Part shown: piece by piece, positions 34,276 to 46,104 of the stretch | How the letters are laid out: every line of letters begins with the position of its first letter | Position numbering within the stretch: position 1 is the stretch's first letter | Assembly: GCA_001972305.1 (NCBI GenBank) | Contig: BDDD01001955.1 | Location: forward strand, 148,055 to 212,054 | DNA: 64,000 bases | DNA from: Cephalotus follicularis | Lineage: Eukaryota; Streptophyta; Magnoliopsida; Oxalidales; Cephalotaceae | Direction: 5' to 3' | Notes under the pieces: model-generated | Databases searched by the model: none | The model's input: the letters and a program-made list of their open reading frames with translations, nothing else | Told to the model about the DNA's origin: nothing | Made by a program: the position numbers and the translations under genes

Positions 34276-35133
34276 GTGATCGGAATTCGATCTTTACTTC
34301 CAACTTCTGTAAGAGATTTCAGATAGCCTTAGGGAACGAGATTGAATCTTAGCACAGCATTTCACCCACAGACAGATTGACAGTTAGAGAGTACCATACA
34401 GACCATAGAGAATATGCTCCGAGTTTGTGTGATCGATTTTGCCTGTACTTGGGAGGACCATATCTCTTTGATAGAATTTTCTTATAATAACAGTTATCAC
34501 TCGAGTATTGGTATGGCTCCATTCGAGGCACTGTATGAGAGGAAGTATAGATCACCCATCTGTTGGGATGAGGTTGGTGAGCGACCTTTGCTTGGGTCGG
34601 ATTTGGTGGAGGAGACTTTGGAGAAGGTCAAGTTCATGAAAGAGAAGTTACTAGCAGCACAGAGTCGACAGAAGAGCTATGTCGAGAGTGTGAAGAGGAG
34701 ACTATTGACCTTCGATGTAGGAGATCACGTGTTCTTGAAGGTATCTCTGTGGAAGGGGGTACAAATATTGGGGAAGAAGGGCAAATTAGCGCCACGCTAT
34801 ATTGGTCCCTTCGAGATTCTGGAGAGAGTTGGGGAGGTAGCTTATCAGCTTGCCCTTCCTCCTACGTTGTCAAACATACATGACGTCTTTCATGTTTCGA
34901 TCTTGTGAGGCTACGTCGGGGATCCTACACACATCTTGGATCATGACTCAGTTCCTATGTGAGATGACCTATCTTGCGAGGAGTTACCGGTGTGGATTCT
35001 ACATTGGAAGACGCAGACATTGGGGAACCGAACTATTTCTATGGTGTTGGTTCAATGGCAGTTTCATCGACCGGATGAAGCGACATGGGAACGTGAGGAT
35101 GATATCCGAGAGCATTACCCGCATTTGTTTTAG
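34276..35133 (+). pseudogene. G2 pol, part 3: integrase core end and chromodomain (broken)
   Basis: It resumes with the CDR segment of the integrase core, then TIQTIENMLRVCVIDFACTWEDH, IEFSYNNSYHSSIGMAPFEALY and WDEVGERPLLGSDLVEE. A frameshift lies in the catalytic Glu region near 34340-34390. The C-terminal part ([44 protein letters not shown]) is open until a stop near 34908; the chromodomain continues in frame with one more stop (near 34962) and ends HYPHLF at 35133. Confidence 0.9.
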
Positions 35134-35161
35134 TATTGTTTTAATTTCAAGGATGAAATTT

Positions 35162-35178
35162 CTCGAAGGCGGGGTGGA
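35162..35178 (+). other. G2 polypurine tract
   Basis: CTCGAAGGCGGGGTGGA lies directly before TGTAACGC of the 3' LTR. Confidence 0.85.
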
Positions 35179-37286
35179 TGTAACGCTTTGGATTTTTTGA
35201 GTTAATAAGAATGTCAGAATTTTCAACTTTGACGATGTTTTCCAAACTCAAATAGTGTTGATTTTCGAAGCGAAAATGCTAAAGAAATGATAAAGTGCAA
35301 GATTAAGTCAAAACGGCACAGTTTTGAGATAAAAGCGTCGACGGCTTCAGTAAAGCGTCGACTCCTAATCAATCAGAACGCGCGCTTAATTTAAACACAT
35401 GAGGGTCGACGCCTACATTCAAACCGTCGATGCTAAGTGTTGAATCATAGTCATGTTAGAACACTGACGGGAAAACGTGGGGCAAGGGAAAAGTGTATAT
35501 CACTTTCCCGGCGCCTTCACATGCACATGAAACGTGTTAGCCAAGCTTGCAAAGCGCTAGGCATGCGCCAGGCAATTGGCCTTAGCAATTGCATGCAAAG
35601 GGATGTGGCTTTGATCACCTCCAATTGCAAAAAATGAGAGGAAACAACAAAAAACTGGGAAGGAGGGGAAATGGGGGAATAGGACCTGGGAGATGCATGC
35701 AACGGAAAAAGAGAAGGGAAGAGAAAGTTTCCCAAAGCATAAATGCTCCTCTCTTCATCCCTGGTTTTGCTAAACACCTGAGTGTGAACTAGAAAGGAAA
35801 AACAGTCAAGAGAGATAAACACTTCCTTCATTGATGAGTGGACCGAAGCTTGGAGAGCTTGAGGATTGGAGCTGCTTAGACCTGGGAGCTCAACCACCAC
35901 TGTTCCAGGACTTAAAGAGTTGGACATTCTAGTTCCTAACTTGGAACAAAGAGGTAGGGGACTGTAGTGAATTTGTACAGGCAAATTGAGATCAAAAGTT
36001 ATTGGTTTTGTCATTTCTGGTATGCATGAATTGCGGGTTAAATTTGGATGGTTGCATTGTTGGATTGCTAATATGTTTACTGTGAACTATAAACTGATCA
36101 TGCATGTGTAATATAAGTCAATAATCAAATTGGATTTGCATGATTATTGAGTTATTTTCCCTGGTTTTGGTTGGAACAATTAAAGTGACGCTACTGGATT
36201 GTTTAAGCGTCGACGCCTTCGTGTGTAAAAAGGGCAATAAACGTCGACGTTCAAGAAAGCGTCGACGCCTTGCATGACCAATTGCAGAACTGGGAAAATT
36301 GTTTATGGTTTTCATGCAATGTTCACTAGTGATTTGCATGAATGGTTGATGGACTGATGAATTGGTTACATGTATGGACAACCTGTAGTGTGCACCACAT
36401 ATGTGAGTAACATTTCTAGTATTGCATGGAAGTTTGGGGGTTGGATTTTCCCCTGGAATGGAGACTGCTGAAGTGATATCTTCTGGTATCGCAAAAGTGT
36501 CGACGCCTAGAGGATAAGCGTGGACGCTTATCCTCCTAGTTTGAATGGTTTTACTTGGATTGCCCCCGTTTGCTCCGAAACGACTCTAGGCACGTTTGAG
36601 CATATGGTTGCATTGCACTTGCATTATATTGGGTATGGATTGTGGATTATTGATTGAAATGGATTGTTTAATTGCTTTAAAAATGTCTTATCATTTTTAG
36701 GGAGTTGCACTCATGAATTGTTTCAAATCGCTATTTTGCATAAACTGCTATGTTCAAACTGAAACGTAGTTTTGAAAATGGATTGATGCATGTTTTTAAT
36801 AAACAAGCCGTTTAAAAAGGATTGTTACATATTTTAAACAAATATGTCGTTTCAAGTATTTTATGATGCATATTTTACTTGGAAAAGGGATTGTTTGATA
36901 TATTGGCAAATATATACGTTTTCAAGTGTTTATTTTTATAAATGACTTGAATTGGGTTGTGATTGAGGATTGTGCCGTATTAGTTCTGGTGGTGGAGATG
37001 CCATCGACGTTAGTAGGCGGGTTGGACTCTTGGGGCCAGGAGTTGGCCAGAGGAACCCATGTGTTGTAGTCAATAGCCGTCGTGCTAACGACTTTGGATT
37101 GGGCCCTACTTCGAGTCATCCGGAGAGTGGTGGCTGGAGTGAGGAGTACAGTGTCTGGGCCAGCAGTTGGCAGCGCCTTCGTAGTTATGTAAATGGATTG
37201 TTGAATTGTCGCCATTCGGCATGTTTGCTCTATTGGCCGTTATACATGTATATTCACATATATATGTATTATTATCAGATACTATG
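35179..37286 (+). repeat. G2 3' LTR, part 1
   Basis: It starts TGTAACGC and matches 11186-13080 of the 5' LTR; it breaks after CTATG, where G5 is inserted, and resumes at 51895. Joined length is about 2633 bp. Motif clusters (AAGCGTCGACGCC type) lie at 35336-35432, 36206-36268 and 36498-36534. No gene is present. Confidence 0.93.
36511..36534 (+). repeat. Perfect 11-bp inverted repeat in G2 3' LTR
   Basis: AGGATAAGCGT (36511-36521) and ACGCTTATCCT (36524-36534) pair perfectly around GG. The 5' LTR copy near 12280 has lost its right arm; G1 has a shorter version at 10002-10025. Confidence 0.85.
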
Positions 37287-40173
37287 TGACACGCCCCGTT
37301 CCCGACCACCCCTGTCAGAGGACGGCAGTGCCAGGAGGAACGATCCTCCACCCGGATCCTTAACCTCAGCCACCAAACACCAACACTAAATCCCTAACAC
37401 TTAAGCCAAGGGAGCAGGCGTGAAAATGCACTGCATAGGAGAACTAAGCTCTCCAAACTAACACGCACTCAAGGCATTAAAACAAGAAATACTCAAGCAC
37501 CGAAAACGACGGCGTATCCCTAACCTTAATCCTGGGATCAATCTAAATGCCCGGGGACAACCGCCTTGCTGAGGACAACCACCCTAGGTCCCCGAACTTT
37601 CAACTTACACTATGGAGAGATAAAATCTCACAAAGACCCAGGACACAAAAGATCCACCAGGGCTCATACTTCAAAACTCCTCAAGGGACCTTGCGGGATA
37701 GAGGTCGGGAGGTCGGGCAAAACTAAGGAAAACCTTAAACTCTCTTTCAACGCCTATGAACTACGCCCGAGGAAAAAAACCCAGGGACACCACCCGACAT
37801 CAATCTAGGATTAGACTGACCCGTACTTAAAAGTCAACCTAAGGTCTGACTAGCTTGTGAACCTTACCCTCCTTTCCTCGGCATTTCAGCAGAGGTGTCG
37901 TTAGTTCCAGAGGGCCCGAGAAGGGTCTCCTAAGGATTCACCGAAGGCCTGGGCTGAGGAGACCTGCTCCTCTGCCGAGAGTTAGACAACTCCAAAACAT
38001 GCTTCTCACCTCCGCATCCCAAACACTTAGCAAAAATTAACAACATACAATAAAGGAAGATCTCATAACATAAAGCATATAAAGCATCAAGTGATTTATA
38101 CAAAATCCTTTGACAAAAAGAGGTTACACATCTTAGCATCATAAAATTTATACAAAAGCCCCCTAGAATGCCCCAAAATGCATGAAGGTTGCGCATGGCC
38201 AAGGAGCCATCCTTAGGTTCTTGCGTCCGGCGTCTACCTCTGTCAACACGCTTTCTCCTAGTGGATCTCAAGAACTCTGCAACACTGCTTCCTCTAAACA
38301 CAAAACTGATAGGGGATTAGCCCAACTGACTAGTGAGTAAGATTGAGGGAATTCCCAAGCAACCAACCACAGTGCTAAGAACAAGGTAAACGTGCCAAAT
38401 CCCCAAATGGGCCAAGGTCACCTCATGACTACCGTTCTACAAAAAAAGGGCTAGGGGTGAACTTGTACAAGAAATATTAATCACAAAAGAAAGCCCGAGG
38501 AGACAACAGAGCTACCAAACTCTATGATTGGTCTCAAGGAAAGATAACATCAACAAGTTATAACAATTATGCCAAGGAGCCGAGGATCAACAAAATGATA
38601 AGACTACAAGGATCAACAATTATCAAGAGGACTACTGGTACTGCATCAGTCACAAGCACAATTCCACACGCACACATGCACACATCATACCCACACATTT
38701 CCATACCCGGAACCACCTCGGCAACACACATAACAGCTCCACTGAAATCCATCAACGTGATCATGGGCTACAGGACTGTACACATCCCTCATATACGCAT
38801 ATAGATACCCACTTCCAGAGCACCGTATGAACATCGCTGGAAGGGCTATGCGAGCACACCTCCCTCGGCAATCACACGTTGGCAAACCTCACATCATGAA
38901 CATCGACCGAAGGGCTACATAAGCACTTCCTTGTCGGCAATCACGAGTTTAGCACTACACCATACGAACATCAATCGAGGAGCTACCTCGTTGGTAATCA
39001 TACATCGCTAGTATCGTCCAAGGGGCCCGCGAATCACCTCTCAACTCCTCACTTGTGGAGATGACCGAGGAGAACTTTAGCTCAGAGCTAAGTGTATCAC
39101 CATTTAAAACATCTTGGCTAGCAGTCTCATGTCCGAGGACTCCATCATGACCTGACCACAGAAAGTAGCGGATCCTCGGCTGCTCTCACACATCATTCCG
39201 TCATCGACCAACGAAATGAGAAGATCTGGGTATGGAACCCAGGCACAGTCACACTCAACAGTTCATCATAGACAATGGCATTGCTGAATGGAATTGGGAT
39301 CGAACCCCACTCCTCTGCCCGCCATAATAAGTCTCATACACATCCACGTACCAGTAACCAGTGTCCAGAGAAGAACAACACATGATATCAAGAAAGGATG
39401 AAATACATGGAATTTAAGGAAGAACAACAATTGACCTGACATCGAGTCCTCTGCTCGGGTAACAGTATTTCAAACATGCTATGAACAACAAGACAACAGG
39501 AAAAGAAATCCTGGTCAAGGATAATATCATGGAAAGGCATATAAACAATGTACTCTTAGTATCAAATGATAGAAAAGGAAAACATCCCACTCACTAGTAT
39601 CTGCAGTCTCCTGCTAGCTTCCTTGTTGTGCGGACTCAACGCCTGGATCTTCTTCTACTAGATCAACACCCACTTCTTAGCCATAACAATCAACAACATT
39701 CGAGGAGCATGCATGAATCACAAACATGCACAAGCACTACAATAAAACTCCTCCTCGGCCTCGCAAGCCGTTAAACTACCGTTGAAGCTTCGTACCAACA
39801 CCAAGCCAAGAAGAACACTCATCTGCTAAACTCGTAGACTAGTAAGAAGGTTCCAACCTCAGAAGATGAACAAGCTTTCTAGATGAAACGGTGAAGAAGA
39901 AGAAATATGAAGAAAATCTTTCTCAAAGTGCTCCTTCCAACGTGAGTAGACAGAAGTGACCAACTGCCCAACTTCTTCAACAAGCTTCTCACACTTCCCA
40001 AGACACACACACAAAACTTCCCTTTCTTCCTTCACTCTTTAACCATCACTTGTACAAAAGGCCTTAAGCCACAAAGCCCAAACCAAACCCAACCGAGGAG
40101 AAATGAGAAAAAGAAAAATAAATTCTCGAAGGCCCAACATCAATTTATCCAAAAATTAATACGGGTCGTTACA
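37287..40173 (-). repeat. G5 3' LTR
   Basis: It runs from TGACACGCCCCG to GGGTCGTTACA and matches 45078-45713 plus 49638-51889. It contains a three-unit degenerate tandem repeat at 38827-39030. No gene is present in this 2.9 kb. Confidence 0.94.
38827..39030 (-). repeat. Three ~69-bp tandem repeats in G5 3' LTR
   Basis: Units start at 38827, 38896 and 38964, each opening 'a(t/c)gaacatc', then 'ggctac/gctat', 'cggcaatca'. The same array is present in the 5' LTR at about 50540-50740. Confidence 0.75.
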
Positions 40174-40192
40174 TCCTCTCCCCCTTCAAGGA
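40174..40192 (-). other. G5 polypurine tract
   Basis: The reverse reading CCTTGAAGGGGGAGAGGA lies directly before the 3' LTR start TGTAACGACCC. Confidence 0.85.
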
Positions 40193-40210
40193 ATTTTTTC
40201 CTCAAAATTC

Positions 40211-43200
40211 TTACTCTGGTTCGGGGAACAAGTCGGGGTAACGTTCCCTCATCTGGTCCTCACGCTCCCATGTAGCTTCCTCTGCTACATGATTCCTCCA
40301 CAAGACCTTCACCAACGGAATGGTCTTGTTCCTCAGAACTTGTTCTCGGTGATCCAGAATCTGTTCACGGGCTTGCTCATAAGCCAAAACCGGTAGATCC
40401 TCCTCAGATAACCCGATTGGTTCAACCAACACATGGGAGGGATCAACAACATACTTCCTCAGCATGGATACATGGAACACATCGTGTGCTGTGTCTAACT
40501 CAGAAGGTAACGCCAGACGATAAGCCACTGGCCCGATCCTCTGCACGATCTCAAAGGGACACATGTACCTTGGGCTAGGTTTTCCGCGCTTACCAAAACG
40601 AACAATTCCCATGTATGGTGATACCTTGAGGAACACCTTATCACCTACTGAGAACTCCAAGTCCTTCCGACACTTGTCTACATAGCTCTTTTGCCTACAC
40701 TGAGCCGTGCACAGATGATCTCGGATCACCTTCACCTTCTCTTCCGCATCACAAATAAGCTCTGGTCCCAACGACTGGTTTTCTCCCACCTCATTCCAAC
40801 ATAAAGGAGTTCGACAACGTCTTCCATATAAACCCTCATAAGGAGCCATACCAATGCTCGCTTGGTAGCTGTTGTTGTAGGCGAACTCGATCAAGGTTAG
40901 GTGGTCATCCCAACTTCCTCAAAAATCCATAACGCATGATCTCAACATGTCCTCAAGAATCTAGATAGCACGCTCAGACTGCCCATCGGTCTGAGGATGG
41001 TATGCTGTACTGAGTCGCAACTCCATACCCAATGTCCTCTACAAGCTCTGCAAGAACCTTGATGTGAACCTCGGATCTCTTTCAGAAACTATGCTGCTGG
41101 GAATCCCATGTAACCTGATCACGCTGTCCAAATACAACCGTGCTAACTTGTCCAAAATAAAGTCCTTCCTTCTTGGCAAGAAGTGAGCAGACTTGGTCAG
41201 ACGATCCACTGTAACCCAGATAGCATTATGCTTACTCCTCGACCGAGGAAAGCCTGTGACAAAGTCCATAGATATGTTATCCCATTTCCACAATGGAATA
41301 GGAAGCGGTTGGAGAAGACATGAGGGCTTTTGTCGCTCAGCTTTCACCCACTGTCACGTCAGGCACCTTGCCACCAACTTGGCAATCTCATGCTTCATGC
41401 CTCGCCACCAAAAGAATTACCTTAGATCACGGTACATCTTGGTACTTCCAGGATTCATCGACCAAGGAGAACGATGACTTTCCTCCAAAATCTCTTGCTT
41501 GATCATCTCAACGTGTGGTACACATATCCTCTGCCCAAACATTAAAGCACCATCACCTATGATGTGGAAGTCAGTCCGAGAACCCTCTCTGGCTTGCTTC
41601 ATTAACTTGGCCAACCTCCAGTCCTTCTATTGGGCTCCTTGGATCTTCTCTTCCCAAACAGACCTCACTCGTAGAGAAGCCAGCATTGCTCCACTGTCCT
41701 CGGCAGACAGCTCTGCCCTCAAAGATCTCAACTGTACCAACATCGGCAAGTAAACCAACTGTACAAGAGCCAAGGAAATAGAAGACTTCCTGCTTAAAGC
41801 GTCAGCAACCACGTTGGCTTTACAAGGATGATACTCGATGGTACAATCATAATCCTTGATAAGCTCGATCCATCTCCTCTGCCTCATATTAAAATGTGGT
41901 TAAGAAGACAAATATTTCAAACTCTGGTGGTCAGTAAAGATCTGGCAGACTTCACCATACAGTTAATGATGTCATATCTTCAAAGAACTCACCACCGCAG
42001 CTAACTCCAAATCATGGGTAGGGTAGTTGAGCTCATGAACCTTCAACTGCCGAGAAGCATAGGCAATGACCTTCCCTTGCGACATTAGAACGCAACCAAG
42101 GGCATGCAGAGAAGAATCACTGCAAACCACGAAACCAATACCGGGAGAAGGAAGGGTCAACACCGGAGCTAACGTTAACCTATCCTTCAACGCTTGGAAG
42201 CTCTTCCCACAGTCCTCTGACCATAGGAACTTCACATCCTTCCTTGTCAACCTTGACAGAGGAGCCGCTATTGCAGAGAATACTTCAACGAATCTTCGGT
42301 AATAGCTAGCAAGTCTGAGGAAACTGCGCACCTCAGGCACACTCTTTGGTCTTTCCCAGGACAACACGGCTTCAACCTTCCTCTGGTCCACCTCGACACC
42401 TTGGCCCGAGATCACATGGCCCAAAAAAATAACCTTGTCCAACAAAAACACACACTTACTAAGCTTAGCATACAACTCATGGTTTTTCAAGGTCTGCAAA
42501 ATGATCCTCAGATGTTCCTCATGCTTGGCCATACTTCACGAGTACACCATCACGTTGTCTATGAACACTACCACAAAAGTGTCCAAGAAAGGTTGGAACA
42601 CCCGATTCATCAAATCCATGAAAGCGGCCGGTGCATTGGTTAACACAAACGGCATAATTGAGAACTCATAGTGACCATAACATGATCTAAAAACTATCTT
42701 CGGGATGTCCTCTTCCCTCACCTTTAACTGGTGGTATCCAGACCGAAGATCTATCCTAGAGAACACACAGGCGTCTCGCAACTGGTCAAACAAGTCATCG
42801 ATCCTCGGCAACGGGTACTTGTTATGCACAGTGACCTTGTTGAGCTGCCTATAGTCGATACACAAATGCATAGCTCCATCCTTATTCTTAACAAACAGAA
42901 TCGGAGCACCTCAAGGAGAACTACTAGGCCAGATAAATCCTTTATCCAACAAGTCTTCCAACGGGGCCTTTAACTCGTTCAACTCTGCCAGTGCCATGCG
43001 GTAAGGAGCAAGGGATATAAGAGCTGCACCAGGGATCAATTCAATCTCAAATTCTATCTCCTTGCCTGGAGGAGGACCTGGTAACTCATTGGGGAAAACA
43101 TCGGGAAACTTGCAAACCACGGGTGTGTCCATTACCTCTGGCTCAGACATCCGAGTGTCTACCACATGAGCTAAGAATCCTTCCGCACCTTTCCCCAATA

Positions 43201-43228
43201 TCTTACGTGCAACCATAGCCGACATCAT
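40211..43228 (-). pseudogene. G5 pol: RT-RNaseH-integrase-chromodomain (broken)
   Basis: The RT palm has [10 protein letters not shown] and [12 protein letters not shown], but the catalytic FIDD is FIDN (second Asp to Asn, codon 42554-42556), with a stop after VMVYS. RNase H shows CSDSS and LELAA. After a break near 41970-41890 the linker [13 protein letters not shown] follows. Integrase: WWRGMKHEIAKLVA zinc region with a stop at the Cys position, MDFVTG, SERDPRF (second catalytic Asp to Glu) and DGQSER (Glu kept), with stops. The C-terminal 227 codons are open: [48 protein letters not shown], and a chromodomain ending RERYPDLFPEPE at 40211. Confidence 0.93.
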
Positions 43229-43249
43229 CTTCAGAGGTGTCGAGCACTG

Positions 43250-44641
43250 CTAGCAGACTAACTCCATGCCTGACTCATCGGGCAAACAAAAGGAAACAAC
43301 CTTTTGCGAACAATCCACCACTGCTCGATTCTTCACCAGCCAATCCATGCCTAGGATGGCATCGAAGTCTTCGATCTTGAAGGGGATAAGGTGGGATAAA
43401 AAACTCTTCCCTTTAGTTGTAACATCACAACCCCTGTAGACTCGTCCTACACGGTAACTCTGTCCTGTAGGAACAGATACAATGATCTCTTCATTCAAAG
43501 AACTCAACTCACCACATGCATGTATGCAAAATGCATGGGCAACAAAAGATAAAGAGGCTCCCGTGTGAAACAAAATCGTGGAATCCCTGCCAAAGATAAA
43601 AGCCTTACCTATAGCCGTGTCTACGGATCCAAGAGCATCCTCTCTATTCAGAGGATAGACTCTGGCAGTCACTGCAGGTCTGCCGTGCTGACAGCTGCCA
43701 CTGGCCTTGGATGAACCCACTTGCGAAGCCATTGATCCATCTCTGGCCCCCGCAGATTGTGTACTGGAAGCAGCTGGTCCAGGCGCTGTTGAGGTCTACT
43801 AAACCTATGGACAGTTCATCTTGATGTGTCCTACCTGGGCACAATGGAAACATTCTCGGGTCTCTGCCATATAGTTGCCAAATTGAAAACAACCACACCT
43901 ATGGCACCTTGGAGGCTGTTGAGAAACTGATGAACTCTGAAGCGTGCTCTGCGGCGCACCACGAGCGGTAGGATGATTTCTCTACTACAGAGGAAACGTC
44001 CCCTACTCATCAGACTTAGCCTGTCCTCGGTTTCCACTATCGATTGGTTTATGGGAGAAACGCTTCCTCCGTTTTCCCTATCCTCTGAATGAACCCTCCC
44101 CTTCAGTAGCTTGTTGTCCATTTCTCTTCTGTCCTCTGTCCTACCAGTTCCTCTGCTCCGTAATACTTTACTCAACTCTCTCGACAGATTCCACCAAACT
44201 GCCAAAGATGGTCCAGTTTGTCGCTGCCTCAGTATGTCTCACCTCGGGCCATAGCCCATCCAAGAATTTCTGACACCTCTCCTCTTGGTCTGCAACAAAC
44301 GTCGGAGCAAAGTGAGACAGCTCCATAAAACGGTACTCATACTGGGTCACAGCCATGTTCCCCTGTCGTAAGTGCAAGAACTCTCTCCTCTTTTCTTTAA
44401 CAAAAGTAGCTGGGAAGAAATACTGACGGAACTCTCTTTTAAAAACATCACAAGTGATCGCCGCAACATCGGCATGCCTAGCCTGGAGAGCTTCCCACCA
44501 TCGAAGAGCATTCTTCCTTACCAAGAAGTTTGCAAGACTAACGTGTGACTCGTCAGAAACTCCCATCTGTACAAAGATCATCTCAAGATGATTCAGCCAT
44601 GCCTCTGCATCCGCCGGATCGTTAGTACCCTCAACGGTCAT
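43250..44641 (-). pseudogene. G5 gag and protease (broken)
   Basis: The gag core is seen from 44641 down: GTNDPADAEAWLNHLEMIF, NALRWWEALQAR, FKREFRQYFFP and EFLHLRQGNMAVTQYEYRFMEL, a typical chromovirus gag. A stop falls near 44168, and the following frames carry an intact zinc knuckle CFHCAQVGHIKMNC at about 43809-43852. The protease frame (43732-43250) has the active site FHTGAS instead of FDTGAS: the catalytic Asp is His (codon 43565-43567). It continues with DFDAILGMDWL. A TAG near 43250 and a frameshift separate it from RT. Confidence 0.88.
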
Positions 44642-45060
44642 AGTGCCTAAATGCTATAGGCGTTCAACTGGTAGAGTTTGAGGTCAAGAACCTCTCAACA
44701 CTTGTGCTATCATCGTAGAAAACTGCGTGCACTCAGCTTGACTACCCGTACCTATCGGAGGAGGTACCTGCGCTGCTGACTACACTACTGGGACCTCGGC
44801 TGCCACCGCCGGTCCATCCTCTTGTCCAACCACTCCAGGGTTTGCCTGCACACCAAGTTCAATAGGAGGCAGTTCTTGATCCACATGTGGTGGGGAGGTT
44901 TCTCTTCCTCTAACCCGACCATGTCTTCTGGGTTGATGTTGAGGCACCAACTACCTTCATATGCAGGGTTGGGGTATTTCCAACAAGTATACTACATGAA
45001 ATGCATGTAATGCATACCCCCAAAAGTCTCCAAAGAAAACACAAGGAAACTAAACCGGTA
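44642..45060 (-). pseudogene. G5 gag N-terminus and leader (no clear start)
   Basis: By position this is the short leader and first ~100 codons of gag. I cannot find an uninterrupted start; several stops occur. In minus orientation a low-complexity Ala/Thr/Gln-rich region is suggested near 44760-44830. Confidence 0.5.
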
Positions 45061-45072
45061 GCTCTGATACCA
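45061..45072 (-). other. G5 primer-binding site (initiator tRNA-Met)
   Basis: GCTCTGATACCA is the reverse complement of TGGTATCAGAGC and lies five bases from the 5' LTR end at 45078. Confidence 0.93.
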
Positions 45073-45077
45073 AAAGC

Positions 45078-45713
45078 TGACACTCCCTATTCCCGACCAC
45101 CCCCGCCGGAGGACGGCCGTGCCAGGAGGAACGATCCTCCACCCGGATCCTTAACCTCAGCCACCAAACACCAACACTAAAGGCTTAAAACCTAAGCCAA
45201 GGGAGCAGGAGTGAAAACGCGTTGCAGAGGAGAACCAATCTCTCCAAACTAACACGCACTCAAGGCATTAAAATGAGAAATACCCGAGCACCGAAAAGGA
45301 CGGTGTACCCCTAAAGTTAAGCCTGGGATCAATCTAAATGCCCGACGACAACCGCCTTGTTGAGGGCAACCACACTAGGTCCCCCAACGTTCAAATTACA
45401 CTATGGAAAGATAAAATCTCACATAGCCTGAGCACACAAAAGATCCACCAGGGCTCATACTTAAAAACACCTCAAGGGACCTTGCTGGTTAGAGGTCAGG
45501 CAAAACTGAGGAAAACCGTAAACTCTCATTCAATGCCTACGAACTACGCCCAAGGACAAAACATACGGGGACACCACCCGACATCAAGTCTAGGATTAGA
45601 CTGACCCATACATAAAATGCAACCTAAGGTCTGACTAGCTGGTGAACCTTACCCTCCCTTCCTCGGCATTTCAGCAGAGGTGCCGTTAGTTCCAGAGGGC
45701 GCGAGAAGGGTCT
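45078..45713 (-). repeat. G5 5' LTR, inner part
   Basis: It starts TGACACTCCCTATTCCC and matches 37287-37924; it is interrupted after GGTCT by S3 and continues at 49638. Confidence 0.93.
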
Positions 45714-46104
45714 TGTAACGCCCGTAATTTTCATGTAATGTAATTTCACAATGTAAATGTACCTTATTTGTGAAATTAATAAAGGAATGGATTTCCAAGA
45801 CTTTGATGATGTTTTCCAAACTCTAATAATGTTAAATCTTAGAGTAAAAATGCTAAAACAATGTTAAAAGGATAAAACGACACTGTTCTGGGGGAAATGC
45901 GTCGACGCCTTTCTTAACACATCGACGTCCTTGAAGCAAAAGGAGCGCACGTAACTGCATGAACATGCACGTCGATGCATGCGAGGACATCGATGCCCTT
46001 GTCTAAAAAGGGGAAAGACGTCGATGTCTTTGTAGAAGACGTCGATGCATTAACATCGAATGTCAGGCATGTTACTCTGCTGACAAATAACGTGCAAAGA
46101 GAAA

